Position numbers and translations under genes: made by a program
Source of the DNA: Hydrogenophaga sp. 2FB
GTDB lineage: Bacteria > Pseudomonadota > Gammaproteobacteria > Burkholderiales > Burkholderiaceae_C
Length of the DNA: 64,000 nt
Direction of reading: 5' to 3'
Assembly (NCBI RefSeq): GCF_005503365.1
Contig: NZ_SCML01000013.1
Span: 1-64,000 of the forward strand
Part shown: positions 44,117 through 53,456 of the stretch, piece by piece
Position numbering within the stretch: position 1 is the first letter of the stretch
How the letters are laid out: every line of letters begins with the position of its first letter
The notes under the pieces: generated by a model
The model's database searches: none
Told to the model about the DNA's origin: nothing
What the model saw: the letters and a program-made list of their open reading frames with translations, nothing else

Positions 44117-45193
44117 ATGAAGATCGCCTCCGCCACGCTCCGCCCTTGCACGCAGGCGCTGGGCGACCCCGAATGGAAATTTGCGCGCGCGCAGGTGCCG
44201 CAACTGGAAGGCTGGGTGCTGCACCTGACCGACGACGATGGACACCTGGGCCTGGGCTATTGCCATGCCATTCCGGCCATCTCCACGCACGGCGCGGGCG
44301 CGCGGGCAGGGCTCGAATTTCTCGCGCCACGCCTGGTGGGCCGGTCCGTCGAGGATCTCGCGGGCACGATGGAAGAGATCGACGCCACACTGGCCTGCCA
44401 ACCCACGGTGAAAGCCGCCATCGACATGGCGCTGCACGACCTGCTGGCGCGCCGCCTCGGTGTGCCGGTGCACGTGTTGCTCGGTGGCAAGCTGCGCGAC
44501 AGCGTGGCCCTGTCGCGCATCCTGCCGATCAAGGCGCCCGAGGCCATGGCGGCCCAGGCGGAACAACTCGCGGCCGAAGGCTATGGCCAGCTCAAGCTCA
44601 AGCTGTCGGGCGACACCGCGCTGGACGTGAAGCGCGTGGCGGCAGTGCGCGCGGCCGTGGGCGACGCGGTCACGCTCACGCTGGACCCGAACCAGTCGTA
44701 CAACGCCAAGCAGATGATCCGCGCGTTCGCAAAGATGGAGCGCCACGACATCGCCTTGATCGAGCAACCCGTGCCGGCCGCCGACATCGCGGGTCTGGCA
44801 CTGCTCACGCGCACGCTGCCGGTGGCGATCGAGGCGGATGAGAGCGCGCAGACCGTGCGCGATGTGTTTCGCCTGGTGTCCGAACGCGCGGTGGACGTGA
44901 TCAACCTCAAGATCACCAATCTCGGGGGCATCCGGCGCTTTCTGCAGGCCGTGAAGATTTGCGAAGCGGGGCAGATCGGTTGCCGCATGGGCGCGGCCTT
45001 TGGCCCGGCGCTGATGCAGGCCATGAGCCTGCAGGCCGCGAGCGTGGTCACGCGCTTGCCCTATGCCTGCGAGTTGTCCGAACACATGCACCTGCGGGAC
45101 GACCCGTTCAGCCCATTGCCGGTGCACAAGGGTTCGCTCACCTTGCCCGGTGGTCCGGGCTGCGGCGTGACATGGCGCGAGGCGCCGGCGTGA
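44117..45193 (+). CDS. Enolase-superfamily enzyme (mandelate racemase/muconate lactonizing type)
   Basis: This 358-residue protein has the KxK base motif in LKLKLSGD (near 164-168), metal ligands in LTLDPNQSY (Asp), IALIEQPVP (Glu) and VAIEADES (Asp), and a C-terminal ASVVTRLPYACELSEHMHL segment. The N-terminal capping domain is normal. It catalyses proton abstraction next to a carboxylate: a dehydratase, cycloisomerase or racemase reaction that cannot be set from the sequence. It is divergent from the Bug gene at 43909 and in line with another Bug gene, so one carboxylate may be taken up and processed here. Confidence 0.87.
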   Translation: MKIASATLRPCTQALGDPEWKFARAQVPQLEGWVLHLTDDDGHLGLGYCHAIPAISTHGAGARAGLEFLAPRLVGRSVEDLAGTMEEIDATLACQPTVKAAIDMALHDLLARRLGVPVHVLLGGKLRDSVALSRILPIKAPEAMAAQAEQLAAEGYGQLKLKLSGDTALDVKRVAAVRAAVGDAVTLTLDPNQSYNAKQMIRAFAKMERHDIALIEQPVPAADIAGLALLTRTLPVAIEADESAQTVRDVFRLVSERAVDVINLKITNLGGIRRFLQAVKICEAGQIGCRMGAAFGPALMQAMSLQAASVVTRLPYACELSEHMHLRDDPFSPLPVHKGSLTLPGGPGCGVTWREAPA

Positions 45194-45234
45194 CACCACA
45201 CCACCGTTTTCAGTTTCAATACCCAGGAGACAAC

Positions 45235-46236
45235 ATGACACCAACACCCATCACCACCCGCCGCACCGTGCTGACCCGCGTGGCGCAACTCGCCGCCGTG
45301 GCCGCCTTGGGCGCCACCGTGCTCCATGCGCACGCGGCTTACCCCGACAAGCCCGTGCGGCTGATCGTGCCATTCCCCGCCGGTGGCGCGGCCGACACCA
45401 TGGCGCGCACGTTGAGCGAGCGCCTCAGCACCGAACTGGGCCAACAAGTCATCATCGACAACCGAGGCGGCGCGGGTGGTGCGCCCGCGGCAGAGGCTGC
45501 GGTGCGCTCGGCACCCGATGGCTACACGCTGTTCTTCGGCACCATGGGCACCAACGCGATCAACGTCGCGCTGTACCCCAAGCTGCGCTACGACCCGGTG
45601 AAAGACTTCGCGCCCATCGCGCTGACGCACATCACGCCGCGCGTGTTGGTGGTCGGGCCGTCGGTGAAGGCACGCAGCGTGGCCGAGCTGATCGCGCTGG
45701 CGAAGAGCAAACCCGACGGGCTCACGTATGGCTCGGCAGGCAGCGGCAGTTCCAGCCATCTGTCGGGTGCCTTGTTCGAATCGATCACCGGCGTGAAGAT
45801 GCTGCACATTCCATACAAGGGCAGCGCGCCGCTGATGGCCGACGTGCTCGCGGGCCGCGTGGACATGACCTTCGATTCCTACACCGTGTACCAGGAGCAC
45901 ATCAAGAGTGGCAAGGTGGTGCCGCTCGCGGTGACCTCGCGCACGCGCATGGGCGTGGCGCCCGAGCTGCCGACGCTGGAAGAGGCGGGGCTCAAGGGCT
46001 ATGAAGTGTCCAACTGGCTCGGCGTGTTCGCGCCCGCCGGCACGCCGGCCGACATCGTGAAAAAGCTCAACGGCGCCGTGGGCCGCGCGCTGGCCGTGCC
46101 CGAGCTGCGCCAGCAACTGGTGGCCCTTGGCATCGAACCCGCGTTCAGCACCCCGGAAGCCTTGGGCACGCTGGTGCGCAATGAAATTCCGAAATGGGCC
46201 GAGATCGTGAAGCGCTCGGGCGCGACGGCGGACTGA
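45235..46236 (+). CDS. Bug/TctC-type substrate-binding protein (second copy)
   Basis: This 333-residue protein has an N-terminal twin-Arg-containing leader (TTRRTVLTRVAQLAAVAALGATVLHAHA, cleavage near 37) and the Bug core AYPDKPVRLIVPFPAGGAADTM, VIIDNRGGAGG and YGSAGSGSSSHLSGALFE. The RR in the leader could send it to Tat or simply be a Sec signal. It follows the enolase-superfamily gene by 41 bases and overlaps the alpha/beta hydrolase start (TGATG). Like the first copy it has no permease next to it. CAGGAGACAAC lies before the ATG. Confidence 0.9.
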   Translation: MTPTPITTRRTVLTRVAQLAAVAALGATVLHAHAAYPDKPVRLIVPFPAGGAADTMARTLSERLSTELGQQVIIDNRGGAGGAPAAEAAVRSAPDGYTLFFGTMGTNAINVALYPKLRYDPVKDFAPIALTHITPRVLVVGPSVKARSVAELIALAKSKPDGLTYGSAGSGSSSHLSGALFESITGVKMLHIPYKGSAPLMADVLAGRVDMTFDSYTVYQEHIKSGKVVPLAVTSRTRMGVAPELPTLEEAGLKGYEVSNWLGVFAPAGTPADIVKKLNGAVGRALAVPELRQQLVALGIEPAFSTPEALGTLVRNEIPKWAEIVKRSGATAD

Positions 46237-47033
46237 TGACGGGGACCGCGCGCCGCACCGTGCTGCTCGCACAGGAGCAGCACACGCTGGAAGTGACCGC
46301 GGAAGGGCCGGACGACGGCCCGCCGCTGGTCATGCTGGCCTCGTCGCAGCGCGACCCCGGCGACTTCGATGACAGCGCCGGCTTGCTGGCCGCAGCCGGC
46401 TTTCGGGTGCTCAGGCCCTGGCCACGTGGCATGGGCGCGAGCAACGGAACGCTGGACGGTTTGAGCCTGTACACGCTGGCGGCCGACGCGGTGTTTGCGC
46501 TGCAGCACTTGAGCAGCGGACAACCCGCGATCTGGCTCGGCCACGCCTTCGGGCATTTCGTGGCGCGTGTGGCCGATCTCGCGCACCCGGCGTGGGTGCG
46601 TGGCGTGGTGGTGGCAGCCGCCGCTGCGCGCACGTTTCCGGCCCACGTGCCGTCCACCCTGGCGACGGCGTCGGATACCTCACAACCGGATGCGCTGCGG
46701 CTCGCTGCTTTGCGAGAAGGCTTCTTCGCTCCCGGCAACGACCCCGGGCCGTGGTTGCACGGTTGGCACCCCGCGGTGCGCGCCGCGTACAAGGCCGCCG
46801 GTGCGGTGCCCGACAAGAACCTGTGGTGGCCGGTGGCGCATGCGCCCATCCTGGACCTGCAGGCCGCGCAAGACCCGTGGCGTCCGCCAGAAACGCGCGG
46901 CGAATTGCGCGATGCGTTGGGCGACCTCGTGACCGTGCGCGTGATCGACAACGCCAGCCACGCCTTGCTGGTGGAGCAACCGCGTGCCGTGGCAGAGGCG
47001 GTGCTGGACTGGGTGGACAGCGCGGCGATTTAG
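46236..47033 (+). CDS. Alpha/beta-hydrolase fold protein with Ala at the nucleophile position
   Basis: This 265-residue protein has the fold of alpha/beta hydrolases: VMLASSQRDPGDFD (oxyanion side), RPWPRGMGAS, the elbow IWLGHAFGHFVARVADL near 91-106 and the C-terminal VIDNASHALLVEQP with the catalytic His. The elbow reads G-H-A-F-G, not G-x-S-x-G, so the usual serine is Ala. Similar GHAFG proteins exist in proteobacteria and may be non-hydrolytic or use another mechanism. It overlaps the upstream Bug gene (TGATG) and its last four bases overlap the convergent enoyl-CoA hydratase gene. Confidence 0.8.
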   Translation: MTGTARRTVLLAQEQHTLEVTAEGPDDGPPLVMLASSQRDPGDFDDSAGLLAAAGFRVLRPWPRGMGASNGTLDGLSLYTLAADAVFALQHLSSGQPAIWLGHAFGHFVARVADLAHPAWVRGVVVAAAAARTFPAHVPSTLATASDTSQPDALRLAALREGFFAPGNDPGPWLHGWHPAVRAAYKAAGAVPDKNLWWPVAHAPILDLQAAQDPWRPPETRGELRDALGDLVTVRVIDNASHALLVEQPRAVAEAVLDWVDSAAI

Positions 47034-47806
47034 CGGCCGGTGAACACCGGCGCGCGTTTCTCGGCGAACGCGCGTTGCGCTTCCTTCGCGTCGTCGGTCT
47101 TGCCGATCTGTGCCGTCATGTCCTGCTCGTAGCGGTAGCCGTCGCGCAGCGACATGTCTTCGATCACGTTGAGGGTGTGCTTGCCCATGCGGGTGGACAC
47201 GGGGCTCTTGGACGCGATGGTCTGCGCGATCTCCATGGCCCTGGGCAGCAGCTCTTCGGGCGTGGTGCACAACTCGGCGATGCCCAGGCGCAGCAGCTCT
47301 TCGCCGCCCACGCGCATGCCAGTGAGCGCCATGCGGCGCAGGCGGGAGTGGCTGAACAGGCGCATGGCGTGGCGGCAGCCGCCGAGCAAGCCCACGTCCA
47401 CCTCGGGCAGTCCGAGCGATGCTTTTTCGGAGACCACGATGATGTCGCTCGACGCTACCATGGCCAGGCCCGAGCCCAGCGCCGCGCCGTTCACCGCCAC
47501 CACCACGGGCTTGGCGCATTCTCGGATCGCGTGGAAGCATTCGCGCGTGCGGCGCGAGTGGGCCGAGAAGTCGCCCGCGACCTTGATGTTTTCTGCGCGT
47601 CCCTTCAGGTCCGCGCCCGCGCAAAACACCTTGCCCGCCGCGGTGAGCACGACTGCGCGCACGTGGTCCATTTCGGAGATGCGGTCCAGCGCGAGCGTGA
47701 GTTCGTCGTTGAGCGTGCGGGTGAGCGCGTTGACGGGCGGCGCGTTCATCGTGAGCGTCGCGACGTGGCCGTCGAGTTGGTAAATGAGTTGGGTCAGGTC
47801 GTCCAT
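47030..47806 (-). CDS. Enoyl-CoA hydratase/isomerase family protein
   Basis: This 258-residue crotonase-fold protein has the oxyanion hole at AGADLKG (near 66-72) and GAALGSGLAMV (near 108-118), and the catalytic-type Glu region ASLGLPEVDVGLLGG near 130-144. The final helix is RAFAEKRAPVFTGR. It hydrates or isomerises enoyl-CoA esters in beta-oxidation-like pathways. With the CoA-transferase 4 kb away it may belong to the same acid-degradation route. It is convergent with the alpha/beta hydrolase and divergent from the tannase gene. Confidence 0.88.
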   Translation of the reverse strand: MDDLTQLIYQLDGHVATLTMNAPPVNALTRTLNDELTLALDRISEMDHVRAVVLTAAGKVFCAGADLKGRAENIKVAGDFSAHSRRTRECFHAIRECAKPVVVAVNGAALGSGLAMVASSDIIVVSEKASLGLPEVDVGLLGGCRHAMRLFSHSRLRRMALTGMRVGGEELLRLGIAELCTTPEELLPRAMEIAQTIASKSPVSTRMGKHTLNVIEDMSLRDGYRYEQDMTAQIGKTDDAKEAQRAFAEKRAPVFTGR

Positions 47807-48006
47807 GGTGTCTCTTTGGGGATGGTCTTCAGGTCGACCCATTGTGCCGACGCCGTTGCCGCAAGCCGCACCGGGAAGCGCATAGCTGCATTGCGGTGTG
47901 GCGGGTTCCTCGTGTTGCGATGGCGCGCGATAGTCCGGACCGCTGCGAGAAACCGCAATCCCGTCGCGGCTTCCCGCCTTCCCTCATTCCAATATGGAGA
48001 CATTCG

Positions 48007-49638
48007 ATGAAACAACGCACTTTGGCCCTGGCCGCCACGGCCCCGATAGCCGCGCTGGTGGCCGCCGGCTGCGCGACGTGGGGCGACCCCGTGGCGAGTG
48101 CATCCGCCGCGCCGCTGCCCCTCAACTGTGCCGCGGTGCAAGGGCTGCGATTTGATAACACGGTGTTGCAGAGTGCCAGCCTCGTCGCTGCCGGTGCGGT
48201 GCGTTCGGGCAACACGCCCATGCCCGCGCACTGCCTGGTGAAGGCCGAGATCAACCCGCGCACGGGTGTGGACGGCGTGCGCTACGGCATCAACGTCGAA
48301 CTGCGGCTGCCGCTGCAGTGGAACGGCCGGTTCCAGTTCCAGGGTGGTGGCGGGGTGGACGGTGTGGTGCGCGAGGCCTATGGCACCTTGCGCGAGGGCG
48401 TCACGCCCGCGCTGGCGCAGGGCTCGGCGGTGGTCAGCACCGACTTCGGCCACACCGGCACCAGCACGCGCGACGCCACCTTTGGCCTGGACCCGCAGGC
48501 GCGCATCGACTGGGGCTACAACGCCGTGGACAAGACGACCCAGCTCGGCAAGGCCATCGTCGAGCGCTTCTACGGCAAGCAGCCCAACCACTCTTACTAC
48601 GTCGGCTGCTCTGGCGGTGGACGCCAGGGCATGATGGCCTCGCAGCGCTTGCCGCAGCATTTCGACGGGGTCGTCAGCGGTGCCCCGATCCTGGAGCAAC
48701 ATGCCGCGCAGGTCGGCTCCCTTTACGGTATCCAGGCCTTCGCGGCAATCGCACCCACCGACGCGGGTGGGCTCCCCATCCTCAGTCGCGCATATTCCGA
48801 CGGCGACCGCGCGCTCATCGTGAAGGGCCTGCTGCAGGCCTGCGATGCGCTGGATGGCGCGGCCGATGGCCTGATCGAAAACTATCAAGCCTGCCGCTTC
48901 AATCCAGCCGTGTTGCAGTGCACCGGCGCCAAGACCGACACCTGCCTCAGCTCGGCCCAGGTGACGGCCCTCACGAAGGCCATGGCGGGTCCTCGGAACA
49001 GCAAAGGCGAGCAGCTGTACCCCGGCATCCCGTGGGACACCAGCATCAGCGGCGCCACCTGGCGCGGCAACTGGCTGGGCACTTCAACGACGGGCGAGCC
49101 CAACGCCGCACGCGCCACCAACCAGTCGATCAAGTACGTGTTCATGACGCCACCGAAACCGGACTTCGACTACTTCCGCTTCAACGTCGACACCGACGTG
49201 CAGTTGCTCGCCGAGTCCGCGAAGATCACCGCCGCCACCAGCACCGACTACAGCGCCTTCAAGCAACGCGGCGCCAAGACGATCGTCTTCGTCGGGCTGG
49301 GCGATTCGCTGGTCAACCCCGCGGGCGTCAACCATTGGTACAAAAATCTTGTGGATGCCAGTGGCGGGCTCGCGGCCACGCAGCAGTTCGCGCGGCTCTA
49401 CAACGTGCCGGGGATGGAGCATTGCTCCGGCGGCTCTGCGCTCGACGTGTTCGATCCGGTGACACCGCTCTACGATTGGGTGGAGAAGGGCGTGGCGCCG
49501 ACGACGCTGACGGCTACGGGGAAGAGCTTTCCTGGGCGCACGCGTGGTATCTGCGCTTATCCCCAGATTGCGCGTTATGTGGGTTCTGGTGATGTGAACG
49601 ACCCGAAGAGCTTCCGCTGCGAGGACGGGCGGCTCTGA
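48007..49638 (+). CDS. Tannase/feruloyl esterase family lipoprotein
   Basis: This 543-residue protein starts with a lipoprotein-like leader (MKQRTLALAATAPIAALVAAGC; lipobox VAAG-C near residue 22), so it is probably exported and lipid-attached or secreted. It has the tannase nucleophile motif GCSGGGRQGMM (Ser in G-C-S-G-G, about 199-209), SGAPILEQHAAQ, and late motifs VFVGLGDSLVNP and YNVPGMEHCSGG (catalytic Asp and His). The family hydrolyses esters of plant phenolic acids such as ferulate or gallate. Several Cys pairs (QACDALDGAADG, KTDTCLSS) fit the disulphides of this family. It is monocistronic. Confidence 0.88.
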   Translation: MKQRTLALAATAPIAALVAAGCATWGDPVASASAAPLPLNCAAVQGLRFDNTVLQSASLVAAGAVRSGNTPMPAHCLVKAEINPRTGVDGVRYGINVELRLPLQWNGRFQFQGGGGVDGVVREAYGTLREGVTPALAQGSAVVSTDFGHTGTSTRDATFGLDPQARIDWGYNAVDKTTQLGKAIVERFYGKQPNHSYYVGCSGGGRQGMMASQRLPQHFDGVVSGAPILEQHAAQVGSLYGIQAFAAIAPTDAGGLPILSRAYSDGDRALIVKGLLQACDALDGAADGLIENYQACRFNPAVLQCTGAKTDTCLSSAQVTALTKAMAGPRNSKGEQLYPGIPWDTSISGATWRGNWLGTSTTGEPNAARATNQSIKYVFMTPPKPDFDYFRFNVDTDVQLLAESAKITAATSTDYSAFKQRGAKTIVFVGLGDSLVNPAGVNHWYKNLVDASGGLAATQQFARLYNVPGMEHCSGGSALDVFDPVTPLYDWVEKGVAPTTLTATGKSFPGRTRGICAYPQIARYVGSGDVNDPKSFRCEDGRL

Positions 49639-49879
49639 TATCTCCAGGCTTCGTCTGCCACGGCTGGCGAGGCTTGGCCATTGGTTGAAGGCGGCTGGAT
49701 TCTTTGCGGTGCAGCGGTTGCTGCCTCTCGTGCTTCACCCACATCTGGGGCCATGTGGGTTCGCGCAGCATGCAAGCGGCACACGCGATGGTTGGCCAAT
49801 GCTGTTAGCCTCACATGGTCGGCATGGCCTCTGCCATGCCAGCCCCGGCGATCGAGCCCCATTTAAAAGTGAATTCATC
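49639..49879. other. Intergenic region with inverted repeats
   Basis: No gene is supported here. The perfect hairpin GGCATGGC-CTCT-GCCATGCC is at 49821-49840, and a shorter stem CCACAT...ATGTGG spans about 49738-49757. Neither is followed by a T-run. They could be terminators for the tannase gene, regulatory structures ahead of the DUF1993 gene, or a remnant repeat. Confidence 0.35.
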
Positions 49880-50389
49880 ATGACCAGCCCGCTGTACAAC
49901 GCCTCCGTTCCCGTCATGCAGCAGATGCTGCACGCCTTATCGGATGTGCTCAAGAAAGCCGAAGACCACGCCACGCAAAAGAATATCGATCCAAATGCTC
50001 TACTCCAGGCGCGGCTGTTTCCCGACATGTTTCCGCTGATACGTCAGGTACAGATCGCCGCAGACTTCTCCAAGGGCATTTCCTCCCGCCTGGCTGGTGC
50101 CGAGGTGCCGTCCTGGCCCGACACCGAGGTCAGCTTCGTGGACCTGCAAGCATTGATCACCAAGGCTTTGGCCCATATCGGCTCCTTCAAGCCTGATCAA
50201 TTTGATTCAAGTGAGAGCCGCGAGATCGTATTGCGCCCCGGCACCCCTAAGGAAAAGAAGCTGATCGCCAGCGCATATCTACTGCACTACGGCCTGCCGC
50301 AGTTTTTCTTCCACGTGACCACCGCCTATGCCATCTTGCGCCACAGCGGCATTGAGATCGGTAAACGCGACTACATGGGTGCTTATTAA
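49880..50389 (+). CDS. DUF1993 family protein
   Basis: This 169-residue all-helical protein has SLYNASVPVMQQMLHALSDVL-like start MTSPLYNASVPVMQQML, LLQARLFPDMFPLIRQVQIA and the final HYGLPQFFFHVTTAYAILRHSGIEIGKRDYMG. These are the defining features of DUF1993, related to the DinB/YfiT four-helix metal-binding fold. His residues at the C-terminus are candidate ligands. The role is unknown. The start is ATG 49880, with AGTGAATTC upstream and no strong ribosome-binding site. It seems to be the last gene before a more AT-rich stretch. Confidence 0.85.
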   Translation: MTSPLYNASVPVMQQMLHALSDVLKKAEDHATQKNIDPNALLQARLFPDMFPLIRQVQIAADFSKGISSRLAGAEVPSWPDTEVSFVDLQALITKALAHIGSFKPDQFDSSESREIVLRPGTPKEKKLIASAYLLHYGLPQFFFHVTTAYAILRHSGIEIGKRDYMGAY

Positions 50390-50672
50390 CACTGGGCATC
50401 CGACCCGTTTCGGGCGTCCAAAGTCGGTTTTTGGATGGCGGTATTGCAGCGACAGCCGTCGATCGCGGCTGGGAGCTGCGTTCTCGTTGCTTGGCACGAA
50501 GCCGTCATAGGCGCACCCAGCGGCAGGGCGGCATCAATGACAGGTATCGAGAGGGCTGCAGTCATCCAGCTTGGAAGGCACTAGGTACCCCCTCAAATCG
50601 CGATCGAACGTCAGCTACTCGAAGGGCTGAACTCACACCTCCGACCTGTAGCCGCCGTCGCGCGGTCGGACC

Positions 50673-51209
50673 TCATGTTCTAGGCTTATGCTCGTCCCTA
50701 GCTGCTTGTGTTTGTTGTGAACTCTCTGCGGTAAACGTAACCTCCAGCACACGCAGTTTGCCAAACGCTTCGGTGTACAAGATCGTTTCCGAGCCAGATG
50801 GTTTTTGCTTGGCGTCTACCGTGAGCTGGATTTCGAATTGGGCGCCCAAAAGCACAGCGTTCTGTAGCTTCTCAAATTGAGAAGGCGCAATGGCTACCGA
50901 GACTCGGCATCTGTTGTGGCAGTAAATTGCACCAATCGAATCTTCCGGGACGTCAATGTCAGCATCGCCTTGGCTGTGTACCCAAACGATGATCCCGCTG
51001 GCTTTGACGTCAACTGCACTGTCGGTATAGACGCGCCGCGGCTCAAGGACTCTGGTGAGCATCTTGACCATGACGCTACCTCCGTTGGAGTCTGTCGAAA
51101 TTTCGACCGCAGCACTGGAGGATGAGAGAGTTAAGTATTCAAGGTGCATGTTCGCCAAATGTGTCATTTCTCGGGCATTCTGCCTCTCGGCACCGGTTGC
51201 TACATGCAT
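50673..51209 (-). CDS. Unrecognised protein in an AT-richer stretch
   Basis: This 178-residue protein (start uncertain: ATG 51209, 51167 or 51149) has a central beta-rich part: YLTLSSSSAAVEISTD, VMVKMLTRVLEPRRVYTDS, ASGIIVWVHSQGDADIDV, IYCHNRCRVSVAIAPSQF and AQFEIQLTVDAKQK. There is no signal peptide or known motif. Base use is clearly less GC-rich than in the metabolic genes. It stands alone on the minus strand between DUF1993 and the DUF2130 gene and may be part of an acquired block. It could be a chance frame, though its strand-like pattern argues for a real gene. Confidence 0.45.
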   Translation of the reverse strand: MHVATGAERQNAREMTHLANMHLEYLTLSSSSAAVEISTDSNGGSVMVKMLTRVLEPRRVYTDSAVDVKASGIIVWVHSQGDADIDVPEDSIGAIYCHNRCRVSVAIAPSQFEKLQNAVLLGAQFEIQLTVDAKQKPSGSETILYTEAFGKLRVLEVTFTAESSQQTQAARDEHKPRT

Positions 51210-51612
51210 ATGTGCTTCTGGCCGAGGCTGTGTCGAAACTCCTCTGAGTTCCGTTTTCAGCGATCCCCCCATTGGCACACTCGCAAAAATGCAGCCTGGG
51301 CCAAACTGAGAGGTTGACTTTCGGACTGGCGTCAAACGCGATGAGTTTTCGCACACCCTCGGCCGTGACCGGATCTCCCTGCGAGTCGTCACAAGCTGAC
51401 TCTGGTCGACAGTTCTATCGCTCCGAAGGTCAGCTTCCCGGCACCGTCTCGTACTCACACTGCCGGCCATGACGAGACATCCAGTCAGCTGCCCCGAAGG
51501 TCTGGTTTATATTGGTTTCAGCCGGTCGAATACCGGATTGCAACGCTTGCAGCGAAAGGGGCTGATCCCGAGATGCACAAGCAGATTCTGACCAAGGCGG
51601 GGACAAGTAGGT
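51210..51612. other. Non-coding gap before the DUF2130 gene
   Basis: This stretch of about 400 bases has no supported gene on either strand. An AGTAGGT sequence lies just before the ATG at 51613, and no strong -35/-10 pair is evident. Confidence 0.4.
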
Positions 51613-53022
51613 ATGCACGAAATCATCTGCCCACACTGTGGGAAAGCGTTCAAGATTGATGAAGCCGGATATGCGGACATCCTGAAGCAGGTTCGCGACA
51701 GCGAGTTCGAGCAGCAACTGCACGACCGGCTTGAACTGGCCGAGCAGGAAAAGCGGAACGCCGTTGAGCTTGCCACTACCAAAATCGCCAGCGAATTGCA
51801 AAAGGCCGCCACCGTCAAGGATTCGGAGATTCAGGAACTGAAGGCCAGACTCGATGCTGGAGAGATCGCTCGGAAGCTCGCCGTGACTGAAGCACTGAGC
51901 ACGGTGGAGAAAGAGCGCGACGCGCTCGCCAACCAACTCGAGCAGGCCAGGCGCGACAAGCAAGCCGCATCCGATCTGGCCGAGGCCAAACTTGTAAACG
52001 GATTGCAGAAAGCGGCGGCCACGAAGGACGCCGAGATTCAAGAGTTAAGGGCGAGGCTAGATGCCATTGCGGTTGCGCAGAAGCTTGCGATCACCGAGGC
52101 CGTTGGTACGGTCGAGAAGGAGCGCGACGAACTAAGGAGTAGCCTCTCACGCGCAGAGCTTGAAAAGCAGCTTGCCGAAAAGTCGCTCAAAGACAAATAC
52201 GAAACGCAGATCAAAGATCGTGATGACGCAATTGAGCGCCTGCGCGACATGAAGGCACGACTGTCTACCAAGATGGTGGGCGAAACCCTCGAGCAGCACT
52301 GCGAGACCGAGTTCAACCGCATCAGGGCAACGGCATTTCCGCGAGCCTACTTCGAAAAAGACAACGACTCTCGGACAGGCAGTAAGGGTGACTACATCTT
52401 CCGCGACGCGGATGACGTCGAAACCGAAATCGTCTCCATCATGTTTGAGATGAAGAACGAGAACGATCGAACCGCGACGAAGAACAGGAACGAGGACTTC
52501 TTGAAGGAACTCGACAAAGATCGCATCGAGAAGGGTTGCGAGTACGCGGTGCTGGTCTCCCTGCTGGAGCCCGAAAGTGAGCTCTACAACACTGGGATCG
52601 TTGACATGTTCCACCGCTTCCCGAAGATGTATGTCGTCCGGCCACAGTTTTTCATTCCGATCATCACTTTGCTGCGGAATGCGGCGATGAACTCACTCAA
52701 GTACAAGTCGGAACTTGCGCTCGTTAGGGCGCAGAACATCGACATCACGAAGTTCGAAACAGAGCTTGAAACCTTCAAGACTGCATTCGGGAGAAATTAC
52801 GACCTCGCTTCAGGGCATTTCCAAAAGGCGATCGCAGAGATCGACAAGTCAATCGACCACCTGCAAAAAACTAAGGAAGCACTACTTGGCACTGACCGAA
52901 ATCTCCGCCTTGCGAACGATAAGGCGCAGGACGTGACGATCAAAAAACTGACTCGGGGCAACCCGACGATGGCGGCGAAATTCGCTGAACTCAAGAATCA
53001 GAAGCCTTCCGAAGCCAGATAG
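51613..53022 (+). CDS. DUF2130 coiled-coil protein with zinc ribbon-like start
   Basis: This 469-residue protein has three parts. First is an N-terminal ICPHCGKAF (C6-x2-C9 zinc ribbon-like half) with [24 protein letters not shown], the usual DUF2130 start. A long coiled coil follows, holding a 54-residue tandem repeat (residues 52-105 and 121-174, 35 of 54 identical). The DUF2130 core then runs from [19 protein letters not shown] through [27 protein letters not shown] to the end. The core contains acidic/Lys pairs (E-x-K and D-rich segments) like restriction-endonuclease folds, but its activity is unproved. DUF2130 proteins often occur near defence genes, which fits the ATPase gene here. Confidence 0.85.
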   Translation: MHEIICPHCGKAFKIDEAGYADILKQVRDSEFEQQLHDRLELAEQEKRNAVELATTKIASELQKAATVKDSEIQELKARLDAGEIARKLAVTEALSTVEKERDALANQLEQARRDKQAASDLAEAKLVNGLQKAAATKDAEIQELRARLDAIAVAQKLAITEAVGTVEKERDELRSSLSRAELEKQLAEKSLKDKYETQIKDRDDAIERLRDMKARLSTKMVGETLEQHCETEFNRIRATAFPRAYFEKDNDSRTGSKGDYIFRDADDVETEIVSIMFEMKNENDRTATKNRNEDFLKELDKDRIEKGCEYAVLVSLLEPESELYNTGIVDMFHRFPKMYVVRPQFFIPIITLLRNAAMNSLKYKSELALVRAQNIDITKFETELETFKTAFGRNYDLASGHFQKAIAEIDKSIDHLQKTKEALLGTDRNLRLANDKAQDVTIKKLTRGNPTMAAKFAELKNQKPSEAR

Positions 53023-53113
53023 TACATCGTGTAAGAGATAATAGTGCCAGCCAGTCACCGATTTGCCGAATGGACTTGTAGTCCATCTTAGTCATAAACA
53101 TGGAGGTAGCGTC

Positions 53114-53434
53114 ATGAGCACGACAAATTACATAGCGATCAGAAATGCCATCATTAATAAGCACCAAGTGGTCGCTACGTATCAAGGGCATATTCGAGAA
53201 ATGTGCCCGCATGTCATCGGATTGAAGAATGGGCGAGAGCAGGCGTTGTTCTACCAATTCGGAGGCACTAGCAGTAGCGGGCAAATCGTCCCGGGTTCCC
53301 CGAGCAACTGGCGGTGCATTCCTGTTGATGCCTTGACCGACGTCTCGACTCGTCCTGGCGTTTGGCATTCTGGTAACAACCATTCCACCAAGCAAACGTG
53401 CGTTGATCAAGTGGATGTTGAAGTCCACTTCTAG
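53114..53434 (+). CDS. Small conserved-looking protein of unknown function
   Basis: This 106-residue protein, MSTTNYIAIRNAIINKHQVV and so on, has a GGAGG ribosome-binding site eight bases before the ATG at 53114. Motifs ATYQGHIREMCPHVIGLKNG, WRCIPVDALTDV and TCVDQVDVEV look like a small beta-barrel (SH3/WYL-like) fold that I have seen as a lone hypothetical protein next to mobile and defence genes. Two Cys and several His could bind metal. It lies between the DUF2130 gene and the convergent ATPase gene. Confidence 0.65.
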   Translation: MSTTNYIAIRNAIINKHQVVATYQGHIREMCPHVIGLKNGREQALFYQFGGTSSSGQIVPGSPSNWRCIPVDALTDVSTRPGVWHSGNNHSTKQTCVDQVDVEVHF

Positions 53435-53456
53435 TGGAAAGCTTGTTTCGCTATTC

